Assembly: GCA_027605045.1 (NCBI GenBank)
Contig: JAQFWX010000097.1
Location: 1 to 64,000, forward strand
Origin: Phallus indusiatus
Taxonomy: Eukaryota; Basidiomycota; Agaricomycetes; Phallales; Phallaceae
Reading direction: 5' to 3'
DNA length: 64,000 nucleotides
The translations under genes and the position numbers were made by a program. The notes below the pieces were generated by a model. That model saw nothing but the letters and a program-made list of their open reading frames with translations. It was not told where the DNA came from and did no database searches. This document shows, in pieces, positions 23,873 through 34,760 of this stretch (position 1 is its first letter; each line of letters starts with the position of its first letter).

Positions 23873-25070
23873 TCCGAAAAGACAAACGATACGGTCACGG
23901 TCACGGTCACGTTTGTCATGAACGTCATGGCCTCTCATGGCCTTCCACCGTTTCAATTGTTTTTGGTCGCAGGGTCTCAAGTATCTTGTCTTTTGTGATC
24001 CGCGGAGGAGGTGGTTTCCTGTGGTTTCACAGGTTTATATTATTACTGATCTCCTCGGAAAGCATGTGCATAAACCACTAGGCATAAAATGTCAGAGGCA
24101 AAATGCTTAGCGCTCGACCAACGCTCGACTTTTCTATAAAACACCCCTTTGAGGTGGTACTAGGCAACAATATTCGCTATCTATTTTACTCGATTCTTTT
24201 ATTCCCCCATAATTTTATTGTCATTTTATTATAATATGCATTCCACCATTGCTATTTTCTTTGCCTCTGTGGCATCTTTTCTAAACGCTGCTTCTGCGGT
24301 TCCCGTCATGATTCCTCGGTTAGAATCATTAACAATCACGTTTCCTACAGCGGGCGAAGGTTTCGGAGGTGGAGCTACAACCCATGTAGGATGGTATGTC
24401 TTTTTATTTAGCGCACGCAAATGTCTACTAAATGACAACTATTGCAGGGAAACCACTCCAGCCATTATTGACTCTTCCGCCATGGGTATGATAACGCTGA
24501 GTGCATCAGGGTTCGGCGCGGATGACCAAACCAGTAATTATCAAAGCCTGCCATAATGGATCCAGCTATCTAATCTGTTTGATAGCTGAATTGGCTATAT
24601 TGGCTCAGAATTTTAGTTTGGCAGACGGTTTCGTGCCTGTCATCATACCATCTGATTTAAGTCGGAGAGATGACTATTTTGTTACCTGTGAGTGCATTTG
24701 TTTGCTACGCACTACTTGATTATACTAAAATGGATAGTAATCGATATGACGGGAAATTTCGCCCCAGGTTCTTCTGGCGATTTCGAGATTTTCCCGCTAA
24801 TTTCATAAATGTTTCGTGTTTAAGTGTACGCCGAGATCTGTCAATTCTCTTAGTTGTGCAAGTTGCTTATCCTACCCAACGGATTTGAGAAAAGATATTC
24901 ATGTATGTGTACATATAGGCTTTCATCGCAAACACACGAATAAATGCACTTCGTTCACTTGTAAGCTGAGGTGTGCCAGCCGTCTTCTTAGTTGATAGGG
25001 TTTTACTTTGCAGTCTAATTTGTTTGAATAAACCAAAACATCAGAGGACATAGAGAAAACAGAAACATAG
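23604..25070. repeat. Segmental duplication, left copy
   Basis: This stretch aligns by eye with 25500-27070. It covers the 5' part of the uL10m gene, its upstream DNA (shared 'tgatccgcgga' block), the shared promoter block 'cttttctataaaacacc', the Kre9-like gene and its 3' region (shared 'acacgaataaat' and 'acagaaacatag'). Borders are approximate. Confidence 0.75.
24236..24808 (+). CDS. Kre9/KNH-like small secreted protein, copy 1
   Basis: Small secreted protein with an Ig-like Kre9/KNH (Ser-Thr-rich, cell-wall associated) domain. The ATG at 24236 gives a signal peptide ('MHSTIAIFFASVASFLNAAS'). Exon 1 reads 'LTITFPTAGEGFGGGATTHV' and ends 'GW'. Exon 2 ('ETTPAIIDSSAMGMITLSAS') ends before an intron at ~24534-24590. 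Exon 3 has 'LAQNFSLADGFVPVIIPSDL' then 'DYFVT'. Exon 4 is 'SSGDFEIFPLIS' with its stop at 24806-24808. The pattern of 'ITFPTAG...W', 'LA.NF.L..G.VP..IP' and 'DYF' is that of the basidiomycete family. Its paralog at 26263 has the same four-exon structure. It lacks the Ser/Thr stalk and GPI signal of longer relatives, so it is probably free in the medium (inference). Confidence 0.75.
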
Positions 25071-25508
25071 ATGAGCTGCTTTTTACAATATTTGCAAAGG
25101 GTATTGCACTGCCACCGACTCGTTCGAATTTCACATGGTGGTGAGGGTGAGACGTCTTACTCGAACTACGCATATCCTTATTATTATTATTGTTATTATT
25201 CTCGATTACAGACGGCATCTGTCAACAACTGAATGACTGGAGTCTTTATTTCTAACCAAGGATATCCAACACGGTCAATACATCTACAGTGGTGTTCGAA
25301 AGGCGTCTCCAAGGTCTGAAAGCTTACGGTCGTCACGGTAATCAAAAACAATTTATTCCATAAGATTAGCTCCTTATGATCTAGAACGCCTGCAGGTGTG
25401 TAGGGGAATCCTGTACGTTACACGGCCTGCCTCTGACTTTCTCACAGTACATGTGCAGTAGCAGGCAGGAAACAATCGATGATCGTCACACTATCGAAGT
25501 ACTTAGCA
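24809..25508. other. 3' flank and unique DNA between duplicated units
   Basis: The left part (to about 25070) is the 3' flank shared with the second unit. From about 25070 to 25500 the sequence is not visibly shared and contains no supported gene. A (TTA/TTG) trinucleotide run lies near 25178-25205. Confidence 0.4.
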
Positions 25509-25740
25509 AAGTCTTTATGTGAGAGAGGAAGTAATGACGAATCAGTGTCTAACAGTTTTGAGCACATATCGAGGAGGAACGTCTTTCAGGCGGAATTACG
25601 TTTCGAGCATTTTTTTTAGGGTTATATATTTGATAGGCTAACACACACTGCATTATGCATATAAACATGGTTTGGAGGGATGGAAAGATGAAGATTGGAT
25701 GTATTCTGAAGGACAAACAGTCACTACGGTCACCATTCAA
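25509..25740 (-). pseudogene. Relic of the uL10m gene 5' end
   Basis: Matches the first third of the uL10m gene in the same orientation. Shared stretches include 'cagttttgag', 'cgaggag.aacgtcttt' and 'ctaacaga/cacac'. Substitutions and small indels have destroyed the frame: the region around the original 'VRKTFLLDKYSKLLDTDS' is now interrupted by a stop at ~25549. The rest of the gene is absent, so this was a truncated passenger in the duplication and cannot encode a ribosomal protein. Confidence 0.7.
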
Positions 25741-26262
25741 CTTTCACGGGCTGTCCGATATCATGATATCTTAGATCTTGACTTAGTGATCCGCGGATGA
25801 GGTGCTGATTTCACGGGTTTCCGTAAGAGAACCAGATTAGGAATGACACACCGGCTCCGAGTAATCCTAAATGTTGCGCAGGTATTTTGAACAACCTAAT
25901 CACTGTCCAATCATGTCACTATTATATTATAGGCGATGTTCGTTACGGTGTTTGCTGTGGTTGACGCCAAGCAGATTACGGCTTTTCCAATCCGGACTTC
26001 ACGACTACTCCCCATTCCCGAGGGGAACTCGGTTGATTTGGTCAGAATATATATAGTGAAAGTGAATAAATTCTCCGAGGAATTATTTTGTCCGAGGAAC
26101 TGACAGTTCACCGAGTCGAGTCGAGTCTCGTTTTTCAAAGGCAATGCTTAGCGCTCAACTTTTCTATAAAACACCTGCCAAAATGGCACTAGGCAACAAT
26201 AATTCCTTATCTATTTTACTTGATTCTTTTATTCATTCATAATTTCATTATCTTATTCTAAT

Positions 26263-26830
26263 ATGCGTTCTACCACTGCTATTTTCTTTGCCTCTGTGAT
26301 ATCTTTTTTTAATGCTGCTTCCGCGATCCCCGTCATGAATCGTCAGGTAGCTCCAACATTAGAAATTTCGTTTCCTACAGCAGGCGACGCTTTTCAGCCT
26401 GGAGAGATAACCCATGTAGGCTGGTAAGTCTTCTTTACTTAGTGCACCAAAGTGTATGCTTAATGGCACTATTGCAGGGATCCCACTCCAATCCCTCCCG
26501 GATCAAACGCCCAAGGCAAGGTCATATTGCTAAAGTCTAAAGGGTTCTTTGGAGAAAAAATAGGTACTAACCGAAACCTACCACAATGGCTTCGATTATA
26601 TAACTTATTTAATAGCTACATTGGCTAGGAATTTCTCCTTGAGCCAGGGTATCGTGCCTATCACCATCCCACCTGACACGCCGCCGGACACGAACTATCT
26701 TATTAAATGTGAGTACACTCTCTTATTTGCCACGCAGTACAAGATAAGAGTAAAATGGATAGTAATCGACCTGTCGAGAAATCTCAGCCCAGGTTTTACT
26801 AACTTATTCGAGATTGACTCGCCACTTTGA
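26263..26830 (+). CDS. Kre9/KNH-like small secreted protein, copy 2
   Basis: Paralog of the gene at 24236. The ATG at 26263 gives 'MRSTTAIFFASVISFFNAAS' as signal peptide. 'LEISFPTAGDAFQPGEITHV' follows, then an intron (~26425-26480), 'VILLKSKGFFGEKI', an intron (~26562-26615), 'LARNFSLSQGIVPITIPPD' with 'TPPDTNYLIK', an intron (~26709-26793), and a last exon 'FTNLFEIDSPL' ending at 26830. All four exons keep an open frame, so both copies appear alive although they have diverged widely at the protein level. The duplicated promoter (TATAAAA near 26166) was carried along. Confidence 0.72.
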
Positions 26831-27125
26831 TAAATGTTTCGTGTATAAGTGGACGCCCAGTTCTGCAAATTCTTTTGGCTACACATGTCTGCTTCTTCAG
26901 GAAAGATCTTATGTATGGTCATTTCGTGCACACGAATAAATATGCTTCATTCACTTTTCCATTGTCGTGCGCCAACCGTTTATTGCATTGACACAATTTT
27001 ACTTTTCTAGCCAATTTCAATTAACTCATTTGGATACACCAGAACATCGGAAAAAAAAACAGAAACATAGTACTGTCGACCAAATCATTCTAGATAAAGC
27101 TATCCAATTGTTCTCCTCTGTGTAT

Positions 27126-27813
27126 TCAGTAATTAATGATTATATGAAGTATCCTACCGTCTAATTCAAAAAATGCCATTTCACTTAAGTATAGACACGG
27201 GTTTGTTTCAGATTTGTGGTGCGGCTCGTTTTGCGTCACAACTCACCGTTTAGTTTACCTTTACCCGTGTCCGCAAACTCAGTAAACAACCCCTTTGACA
27301 TATCAAGATCCTGGGTAAATGAACACGAGGGACACATGTCAGCAACGGCCGCAATTACTTTCCGTTTGGAAGTCTCATCGGTGATTTCAACTTTACGTCC
27401 ACAATTGCGTCCGTTAGCATATGTGGATGTTTCTAGAACGAGAGAGAGAAAAATTGTGAGTTCAGGGAACAAAATTTGGAGAATTATGAGGTCTATATAT
27501 GCACGTAGAGCTACAATAAAATCGGTATCCTGATGCACTTTGCCACAAGCCCCGGCATGGCCATGTTGTTCGAACCAATAGCCGCTATTCTCAGAATTTT
27601 GAAATTAACTAAACGTTTATTTAAATAAAAGATTCACACTTACTTCCCTTTATAAACCTGGGTTTCAGCTGCCTTCCTATTTTCAGTATCGTAAGCGTAC
27701 TCGGTCTCTCTTTCCGTTATTTGATCAGGAACCACGGGAAGACGGGCCGAGTGTACAAAGATTGGAGTGATAAAAAGAACCCCAACAAAGAAAAGAGGTA
27801 AGAGAGAACGCAT
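27126..27813 (-). CDS. Secreted barwin-like / double-psi beta-barrel protein
   Basis: Small secreted protein of the fungal barwin/RlpA-like (expansin-related) type. The ATG at 27813 starts a signal peptide ('MRSLLPLFFVGVLFITPIFV'). After an intron near 27650-27600 the domain begins with 'GHAGACGKVHQDTDFIVALR'. A second intron follows. Then come 'NGRNCGRKVEITDE', 'AVADMCPSCSFTQDLDMSKG' and 'LFTEFADTGKGKLN', matching the family pattern ACG...D.D.IVAL, C-G-x-x-V, V-x-D-x-C-P-x-C, DLS. A short terminal exon after the donor at ~27241 encodes 'VKWHFFELDGRILH' and stops at 27126; the VKWHF piece is where the family ends. Such proteins bind cell-wall polysaccharides and often act in plant or wall interaction (family knowledge). 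Confidence 0.82.
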
Positions 27814-28373
27814 AATATTGAGGTACAGAGCCAAAGACTTCCAATGAAGCTGCGGCACTCTATGATTCTGTTCACTGCCTTTTTATAACGGAATTCCGAA
27901 AATTATGCTCAACTGGCTCGTAGATGGCGACGTGGCGTTCGGGTTTAATTAGACTGACCTAGATTCAGTACATATGCTAATGATCAATGCAGCAGGGATG
28001 ACTCTAACCAATATGGGATTAATATGTAAACTCCTGAGCTTAGCGGCCAGGGTCCAGGCTTGGCTCGTTGCCAATTTGGAACGCGTTTCATCACGCGTTG
28101 TCACAACCCCCCAATAATCCAAAGCGTTCCACCAACCGTGGTATTTGCATAGCAACAATGAAAAAATCACGAGCAGTCGATTGGCGTGCAATTATTCTAT
28201 AAAAAACGTAACATTGTATATGCATAACAAATATGTATAAGTGTACCCTACATCAATATGGGACGATTATTTTCATTGGTGGGGTATACTACCATACACC
28301 ACAAAGGTTGCTTTGCTGATCCTTTCAGATAGAGCAAGACTTGCCGTTTCCTAATATTTATCAAGACTCCAAT
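27814..28373. other. Intergenic: barwin-like promoter and COQ1 3' end
   Basis: No gene supported. The frame at 27949-28191 (-) has no start context, partner exon or motif. The right end is the COQ1 3' flank. Confidence 0.4.
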
Positions 28374-30181
28374 TCACGACTTGCGGTCCACAATCCTTTC
28401 AGCAATGACGCAAAGTGCCTGTTTCGCGTCGCTGTTCGGTAACACATCGAGGGCTTCAATTGCCTTTTGGGCGTGCCTCCTTGCTAAATCACGAGTCTTG
28501 TCAATACCCCGTGAGCGGTGAACAAGGCCATGTGCCTTGAAAATAAGATATATGAATATGAAAGGGACAATGAAACACTTTCATAATCACACTTACGGTT
28601 TCGACGTCTCCAGGACCTTTGAACCGCCTTTTAATAAGTGGAAACATGAGATCAGGGTATTCTTCCCATGCAAATAACGCAGGGGCAGTTGCAAGCCCCA
28701 ACTTTAAATCTGCACCTGCCGGTTTACCAAGCACGCCGCCAGGCGACGATGAATTGGGAGGAGGGGTAATAGATTCGTAATCTAGGGCATCGTCTACTAG
28801 CTGAGTGTAGTTAGGCAACAGGTTTACTTCTCGTGCGCAGTGAAAAATGAAAAGAAGCAAGATACCAACGAACCTGAAATGCAATTCCTACATTCCGACC
28901 GTAGGCGTACGCGACTTCCTTCCATATTTCACCTTCCCGTGCCCCTCCCAGGATCACAGAAGCTCGAACTCCCTTGGCCATTAGACTGGCTGTTTTGAAG
29001 TATGATTTTTGAAGATAAATCTGCCAGTCTCGAGGTGTAATGTACTCCGTTTCCGGATTGACGAGACCAATCGGAGAGGCCTTGGGTTTATTCTGTATCT
29101 GGTTCAATACGGTTGAGACTAGGTCACTACCTGTCCCTGCGTTTTGTCGAGAATCGCCAGTAGATTTGCCAGCTCCTGTACCAATTTGTAAGATCTCGCC
29201 TTCTACTAGGTTTGCAATAACGGCCGAAATCAGCTCCACAACTTCATTATCACCCAGCCTGCTCAGGGCTATGCTGGCTCGCGCAAGGAGGAAATCCCCT
29301 GCTAAAACAGACATCTTGTTACCAAACATGGCCGGAGCAGAGGGTGCGCCACGCCGAAGGGGCGATTCATCTAGTACGTCGTCGTGAAGCAATGACGCTA
29401 CATGAATCATTTCGACGACTTGGGCAAGTCGACGTTGCGTTGGTAATATTGTCTCTGAGAGATATGGAAGGATGTCATGACGTGGCTTGGCAGGGGGAGT
29501 AAATGGGCTGCGTCGATATTTAGCGGTTGTCGGTACACGTAATAAAAAAGCATCTTCGAAAGAGGATGTATAATCTGGCATATGGGGGTTCCAATCGTTG
29601 AGTACGTCTGGTCGTGAAAGAGGTACGTCTAGCTCGTCAGATCGGCCACCCGCGCCTTCACTCTCAGCATGCCCTTGTTTGACATCCCAGTCGAGACCTA
29701 GTCCATTGCACGCTCTCGCGAACAGCAACACAACAAGGGGTCTAATTTGCTTGGAGGGATGACGAAAGTAATACTCGGCAACTTGAGTAAGGGTAGAATT
29801 TGACGAGCCCAAAAGGCTAAGCAGGGAGGACCGAATGGATGCCAAGTCAGATTTGACGAAGGCATACGGGTCAACTGGGGTTGGCGGCTTTAATTGGGAG
29901 GGCTGTGGCGATGAAGATGGAGCGCGACGGGGAGGGAGCGGGCGGGGAGGGACTAAGCTGGGTGAATCGTCCGTATGACGAGTCGTTGTTGCCGTAGCTG
30001 TTACTGTTGCTGCTGCTGCTGCCGGCGCTCTTGAAGAGGAATTGGTATTCGCCGTTGTATTGCCAGAAGAGCTCGTGGTAGCAACGGCAGGTCCGAAAGA
30101 TGCTGCCGTGACAGTCGACGACTGCCTTCTCAGTCCAAGTCTGGCTGACGTTCTATACGGCATGCCCGTCCATCCTCGCAT
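28374..30181 (-). CDS. COQ1: Mitochondrial polyprenyl diphosphate synthase (ubiquinone side chain)
   Basis: Makes the long isoprenoid tail of ubiquinone from isopentenyl and allylic diphosphates in mitochondria. Three exons; the first (28811-30181) holds most of the protein. The first aspartate-rich motif 'LLHDDVLDE' is at residues ~264-272 and is followed by 'RRGAPSAPAMFGNKMSVLAG'. The second motif is 'LVDDALDYE' in exon 2, followed by the 'GKPAGADLKLGLATAPALF' block. The last exon has 'HGLVHRSRGIDKTRDLA' and ends 'CVIAERIVDRKS' at 28374. Residues 20-105 are Ala/Ser/Thr/Pro-rich, an unusually long leader beyond the targeting peptide. Another insertion at ~165-235 interrupts the usual spacing. 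Both motifs are intact, so activity is expected. Confidence 0.92.
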
Positions 30182-31010
30182 CTCTACTGCGCCTACGTTT
30201 TGCCCAAATAATTCTCCTTGCTCCCTTTGCCTTTACTGGCGATTGAAACGACAAGAGATAAGGCACGCGCACGAATATTTAGGAAATCTATGTAACTCAA
30301 AAAGAGACTCACTTTATGGATCGACCGAGAACCTTTAAATATAGAATCGTGGAATGCTACGAATCAAAAAAAGAGAAAGAAAATAAGCTTGTGAAGTTTG
30401 GTCTCGTGAGAAAAAAATGGAGAGGAAGTTGTTCCGAATTACTGCGCGTTTCTCGCACCAGAATGTGTGTCGCTATTTGTTACGACTGCGAACAATATAG
30501 AAATATCCGAACGGTAGTGCGCACGCCACTGCTTGGATGTGCATCGGGGAGGAAGAACACTTACAAGGCTTGCTTTAGAATAGAAGAAGCGACAACCACG
30601 TCTCCCGTAGATGTTATTCGCCCGTCCGCGTCAGCGTCGGAAGAGAAATCCGGACAAATCTGGGCCGGAAGCACGTGACATGTGAATCCGAAGAGAGCAA
30701 CTTCGGCAACTTCGGCAACAATAAGCCCAAATTGGCATCTTCTCCCTTTATCGCTTTGATCTATATTATATATCATACAACACAACACAATACCATTACA
30801 ATAAGGTATTAGATGGACATACCGGAATCACAAAAAGGTAAGCAATCCCCATTGTCCTCAAGAGGTTGGACATGCTCAGCCAGGACCAACCTTCTTTATT
30901 ATGTCCTCAAGTGGTCAATCAAATGTTGCTATGTCCATTCCGTTCCCGTTGACCTACATAAACGTTGCAGTTCTCGGTTATAGCCCCAAAAATTCCTTTC
31001 TCCATTAACC
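30182..31010. other. Divergent promoter region COQ1 / family gene A
   Basis: About 0.8 kb. The 120-codon frame at 30316-30678 has an unbalanced composition and no recognisable motif, and it sits in the COQ1 promoter, so I do not call it. A short direct repeat 'acttcggca' occurs at ~30700-30720. Confidence 0.4.
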
Positions 31011-32579
31011 ATGCCAGTTACTACACGTGCACGCCGCCAAGCTCTCCAACAGGCGAATCCTCAAGCAGACGCAAACCGACAGCAAAACGAACCTCAGGCT
31101 GCGCCATACCGGGTGCCTCGAGTCAGACCTGCACCTGCACCACCTACACTTTTACCCTATGAAAAACTCAAGTCGTATGTCCTAAACGCAAAACTTCCCA
31201 ATCCCAGTTTTAGCAGAGACGTTCCCACTATCTGTCGAAGACATGAAAGGATCACCCCACCCGATCGTCATCTTCTCTCCATAGAACCTGATTCTCGTTT
31301 TCGTCTTAAAGAGGTCTGGGTTTCTAAACCGCCGATTATGGCTACTAGAGTTAGAGCACGTATGTCTCCCTTGAATTAAATGTGTCTCTATATTTCTCAT
31401 GTTATTTCAAAAGTCATATGCAAATCCGTTCCCAGCGAACCTATCCCAGATGCCCAGAGTCGTGGTGTTTCGATCCGTACCGCCAACTTTAACCTCCCCG
31501 CCCCGGGATTTCTAACATTCGTAGATCCACCCTCACCAATCAGCCAAATTAGCGACGTGGCAAGTCTCATCATGGGTGTACTGGAAACAGCCGAGCGCGT
31601 CGTGAACCTCGTGTGGCCCGAAGAGAGTAAAGGATTCGCTTTTACTTTCCCTTCTCCAGATTGCCCGTCCGTTTCAGAAGCCGACGCGTCTCTATGTATT
31701 CCTTTGTACTATCAACAAATGAGGGAACAAAATCTTGGCAAAGTCACCGAGCCCAAGGTCAAAATAGTCGTTATCGTTTTGGCTCCTTGGGCCATCGCTC
31801 TGGTGAATATGCATGACATGCTGTCAGTAGGAGCAGTGCGTGTGCAATATAGCCTTTTTCATTGGTTTTTTTCTTAGCGATTATTCTTCAGCTACCTGCA
31901 CATTCTAACGGAACATGGCCCGCACCTGCTCTCGTTCGTGCACTCAAAGTTTGGACCCAGGTACGGTCTTGTTTTAGATCTCTGGATTCATGTTCTCGAT
32001 CGATCTTTCTCGCTTATAGATTTATCAATGTTGTGCCAGCCAAAATTGTCCCTTCTTCATCCTAACCACATATGATAAGTGGATCTTCGGATCCTTCCAA
32101 ACATGTAACGATCTACTTCTTTTTCCGGTGCACTGCATCTATTCAGATTAGTATTAGCGTCCGGCTGGTCACGGGCGGTTGCCACCCCCGTTGTGGCCCA
32201 TACAAGTGCTCAACCTTCCGTGTTGGAGTGGATTACATATTGGTGCTATTCAGCGTTACAGATTGATGGGGCGTGGTCGGCGAATGTCAGCTCTTTTTCC
32301 TTTCTCGTATTCTGAAACGTACTCATGACATCTTGCTTTTTGCCACAGAAATTCCTGGGTGACAAAAATCCAGAAATCCATCGTCCGACTTACATTCAGA
32401 GTGATGACCCCGAACCGATGACGAACGAAGAGTGGATGAATAGATTCTACATGGATGACAGTAAGCTGCACTTCTTTTTTTCTCCTCTTTGAACGATAAT
32501 AATGAATGTATCAGGAAACGAGGTAAGCAACCTCGTCACAAAAATGAACGGACGCAATGTATACGTTACCCACTTTTAA
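31011..32579 (+). CDS. Uncharacterised multi-exon protein, family member A
   Basis: One of three related proteins in this window (A here, B at ~34.8-36.1 kb, C at 41.0-43.4 kb). Exons by eye: 'MPVTTRARRQALQQANPQ' to 'TRVRA'; 'ICKSVPSEPIPDAQSRG' through 'LIMGVLETAERVVNL' and 'APWAIALVNMHDMLS'; 'LPAHSNGTWPAPALVRALKV'; an exon with 'NCPFFILTTYDKWIFGSF'; an exon with 'PSVLEWITYWCYSALQID'; then 'HRPTYIQSDDPEPMTNEEW' and a last exon ending 'MNGRNVYVTHF' at 32579. The Cys/aromatic block and the following 'LEW.TYW' block recur in B and C at the same exon positions. No known domain is recognised. It lies directly upstream of GST 1 on the same strand. Confidence 0.7.
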
Positions 32580-33238
32580 GTTGTAACATTAGAGCTGTTT
32601 CAATAAAATACTGGAAATCTCTGGTTAATTGCTTCATGTACCACGTTCTTTAAATATCAATTTGCATGTTCCAACGCCATTATATCTTTTCCGTTAAACC
32701 ATCGGGAGAGGTGCCTTCGGCATCTCGGCGCGTGAGGTTCTCTTCGCTCTAGTCAGTTGTACCATTGCTCGCATCGAACTCTTTGAATCAACTCCTTGAG
32801 CATCACACGGCTTAGAAGCCAAATGTGTTCATTTGATTTCGAATAGTTCTTCAAGGTCTTGCTACCCGGTGATGTCTCGGATTAACCACATGTTTCCTAT
32901 ACTCGAGTCCGATGCATCATCGTATCGGTCCATAACGCAACAAAGTGCAAGAATTCGTTAAATTTGGGGGTTCCTCTCGGAGACTGGATTATCTCTCCTA
33001 CGACCACGCGTTTCTTACGGCTTTAAACACAAACCGAAGCTAGGCAAATAGCACCCGGTCCCTAGAAAGGTAAGATATTCCAGGCACAATTTAACAAGTT
33101 GGTTTAACTGTCAAACTTTTACCCCAATTAGTTTAACACCGGTGCGGGCCTCTCAAGTTGATATATTAAGGACGATTCGTAAATAACAACAATTTGAATC
33201 CAGGAAACTGCTCTCCTCTTTTCTGTTCTGACCTTGTC
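32580..33238. other. Intergenic upstream of GST 1
   Basis: No gene. A TATA-like 'gatatatta' lies near 33162, about 75 bases before the GST 1 start. Confidence 0.4.
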
Positions 33239-34115
33239 ATGTCGAGCGAGCCTCTTATTACTCTGTTTGATATTACTACTACGAAGGGTGCATTTTCGCC
33301 TTTTGCATGGAGAGCCAGGTTATATTCCTTTTCTTTTCTTCTTTCTACGATCACCCAACCTGATGAATAATAGGTTGGCACTAAACTACAAGAAAGTCAA
33401 TTATAAGACTCATTGGCTTACTCTTACGGACATTAAGCCAAATCATTTGAAGTTTGGCATCCCTCAAACGATCCATCCCGTCGAGAAACCTTTCTATAGC
33501 GTTCCTGCGCTAATCGATGCATCGTCTTCGCCGCCTACCATTATATCTCAGTCGTACAACATTGAACGATATCTGGATGAAAAGTTCCCAGATCCACCGT
33601 TGTATTCCATAATTCCTCCCGGCTCAATGGCCTCTCCGGAAATATCAGAGAGGGTCGCTCTTCTTCGCGAATTGGACGCGTTTCTGCAGATCAATGATTG
33701 GAGACGAAAAACTCTCGGGCCATTGGTTATTCCACATGTCCCAGACTTACTCCACGAATGCGATAGATCCTATTTTTATGAATCTCGATCTCGATGGTTT
33801 CAAGTGCCATTTAACGACATATCTCCAAAAGGCGATGCGAAAGAAGCTTACCTTCGTGACCTTAGAGCTGCTTTCGACGAGATTGAACGAATATCTCAAA
33901 AAGGTCGATCCAAGCCATACGATCCGAACGATCCAAATGATACTCCTTGGGTCTGTGGAGATATTATAACTGGAGGAGATTTCACACTCGTTGGTATATT
34001 TATTTGGATTCAGAAGGCTAATCCTGAGCTTTGGGATTTGATCAAAACTTGGGACTCGGGGCGGTGGTTGCGCATGTTGGAGTTGTCTGCTGAATGGCGA
34101 GCAAATGAACTTTGA
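33239..34115 (+). CDS. Etherase-like glutathione transferase, divergent member (GST 1)
   Basis: Glutathione transferase related to fungal GSTFuA and bacterial beta-etherase LigE. The ATG at 33239 opens 'MSSEPLITLFDITTTKGAFS' and 'PFAWRA'; one intron (~33318-33372) precedes 'LALNYKKVNYKTHWLTL'. The thioredoxin-fold N-domain includes 'EKPFYSVPALID' with the cis-proline after Val, and 'YNIERYLDEKFPDPPLYS'. The all-helical C-domain has 'DPNDPNDTPWVCGDIITGGD' and ends 'RWLRMLELSAEWRANEL' at 34115. It shares gene structure and many residues with the four-copy array at 44-50 kb but is clearly older. It lies between family genes A and B. Confidence 0.88.
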
Positions 34116-34760
34116 TGTTTATAAGTGAAGACGAGATTGAATATAGGCTGTATTTAACTAAACTTTTACCAAATCCTGAAATCTTAATATATAGGAATTG
34201 GAGTTCGAGACTTGTAACATTTTTTGTTTTGAGACGAATTGAACTCATTTCACACTATATATGCAGATATATGTAGTTGATTCGTCGCTCACTCAGTTCA
34301 GACAATCAACGAGCCGTATTTCTCATTACCACAGACTATCCTATGATCATATATATAGTTGAGAGTGAATTTGTTTGAGTTAAAGAGACTAGATGACGGT
34401 GTACATTGGTTTGGAGGAGAACTGACGTCATGGAAGCAATTACTCCAAACTTGGTAGTCGCGCCGACAACTACATAACAAGTACCTTCCGTTTGGACTGT
34501 TCCCAACGAATAGTCGTCTATCTGTTTGAAGCCTTCCTCGGGAAAAAGTGAATAACAGTCTTCCATATAGCAATGATGTCAAAGTAGAAGATTGTTCCGG
34601 GTATGTTACAACGATACTAATTTACGATGTACATTGTACTTATATGTTCGGCTATTACACAAAGGTCGACCATATTTTATCGTCTACCTGTTCTGTTTTG
34701 CAATCCTCAGAATGTTCTATCGAATGTTTAGCTAGAGAAAAGACGAAATGAAAATTATAA
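34116..34760. other. Interval between GST 1 and family gene B
   Basis: No confident gene. A 76-codon open frame at 34336-34566 on the minus strand ('YSLGTVQTEGTCYVVVGA') has protein-like composition and could be a downstream exon of B or an unrelated relic, but I found no splice link. Confidence 0.35.

Larger units (their letters stand above)
25500..27070. repeat. Segmental duplication, right copy
   Basis: Diverged copy of 23604-25070 with the same order: uL10m 5' fragment, upstream block, promoter and Kre9-like gene, then the 3' flank. It carries about 290 extra bases before the promoter block (~25830-26130) relative to the left copy. Confidence 0.75.

Noticed and set aside
27949..28191. 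80-codon minus-strand frame beside the barwin-like gene
   Set aside because: No motif, no splice partner, intergenic position.
30316..30678. 120-codon open frame on the plus strand between COQ1 and family gene A
   Set aside because: No motif, skewed composition, lies in the COQ1 promoter and has no paired splice signals.
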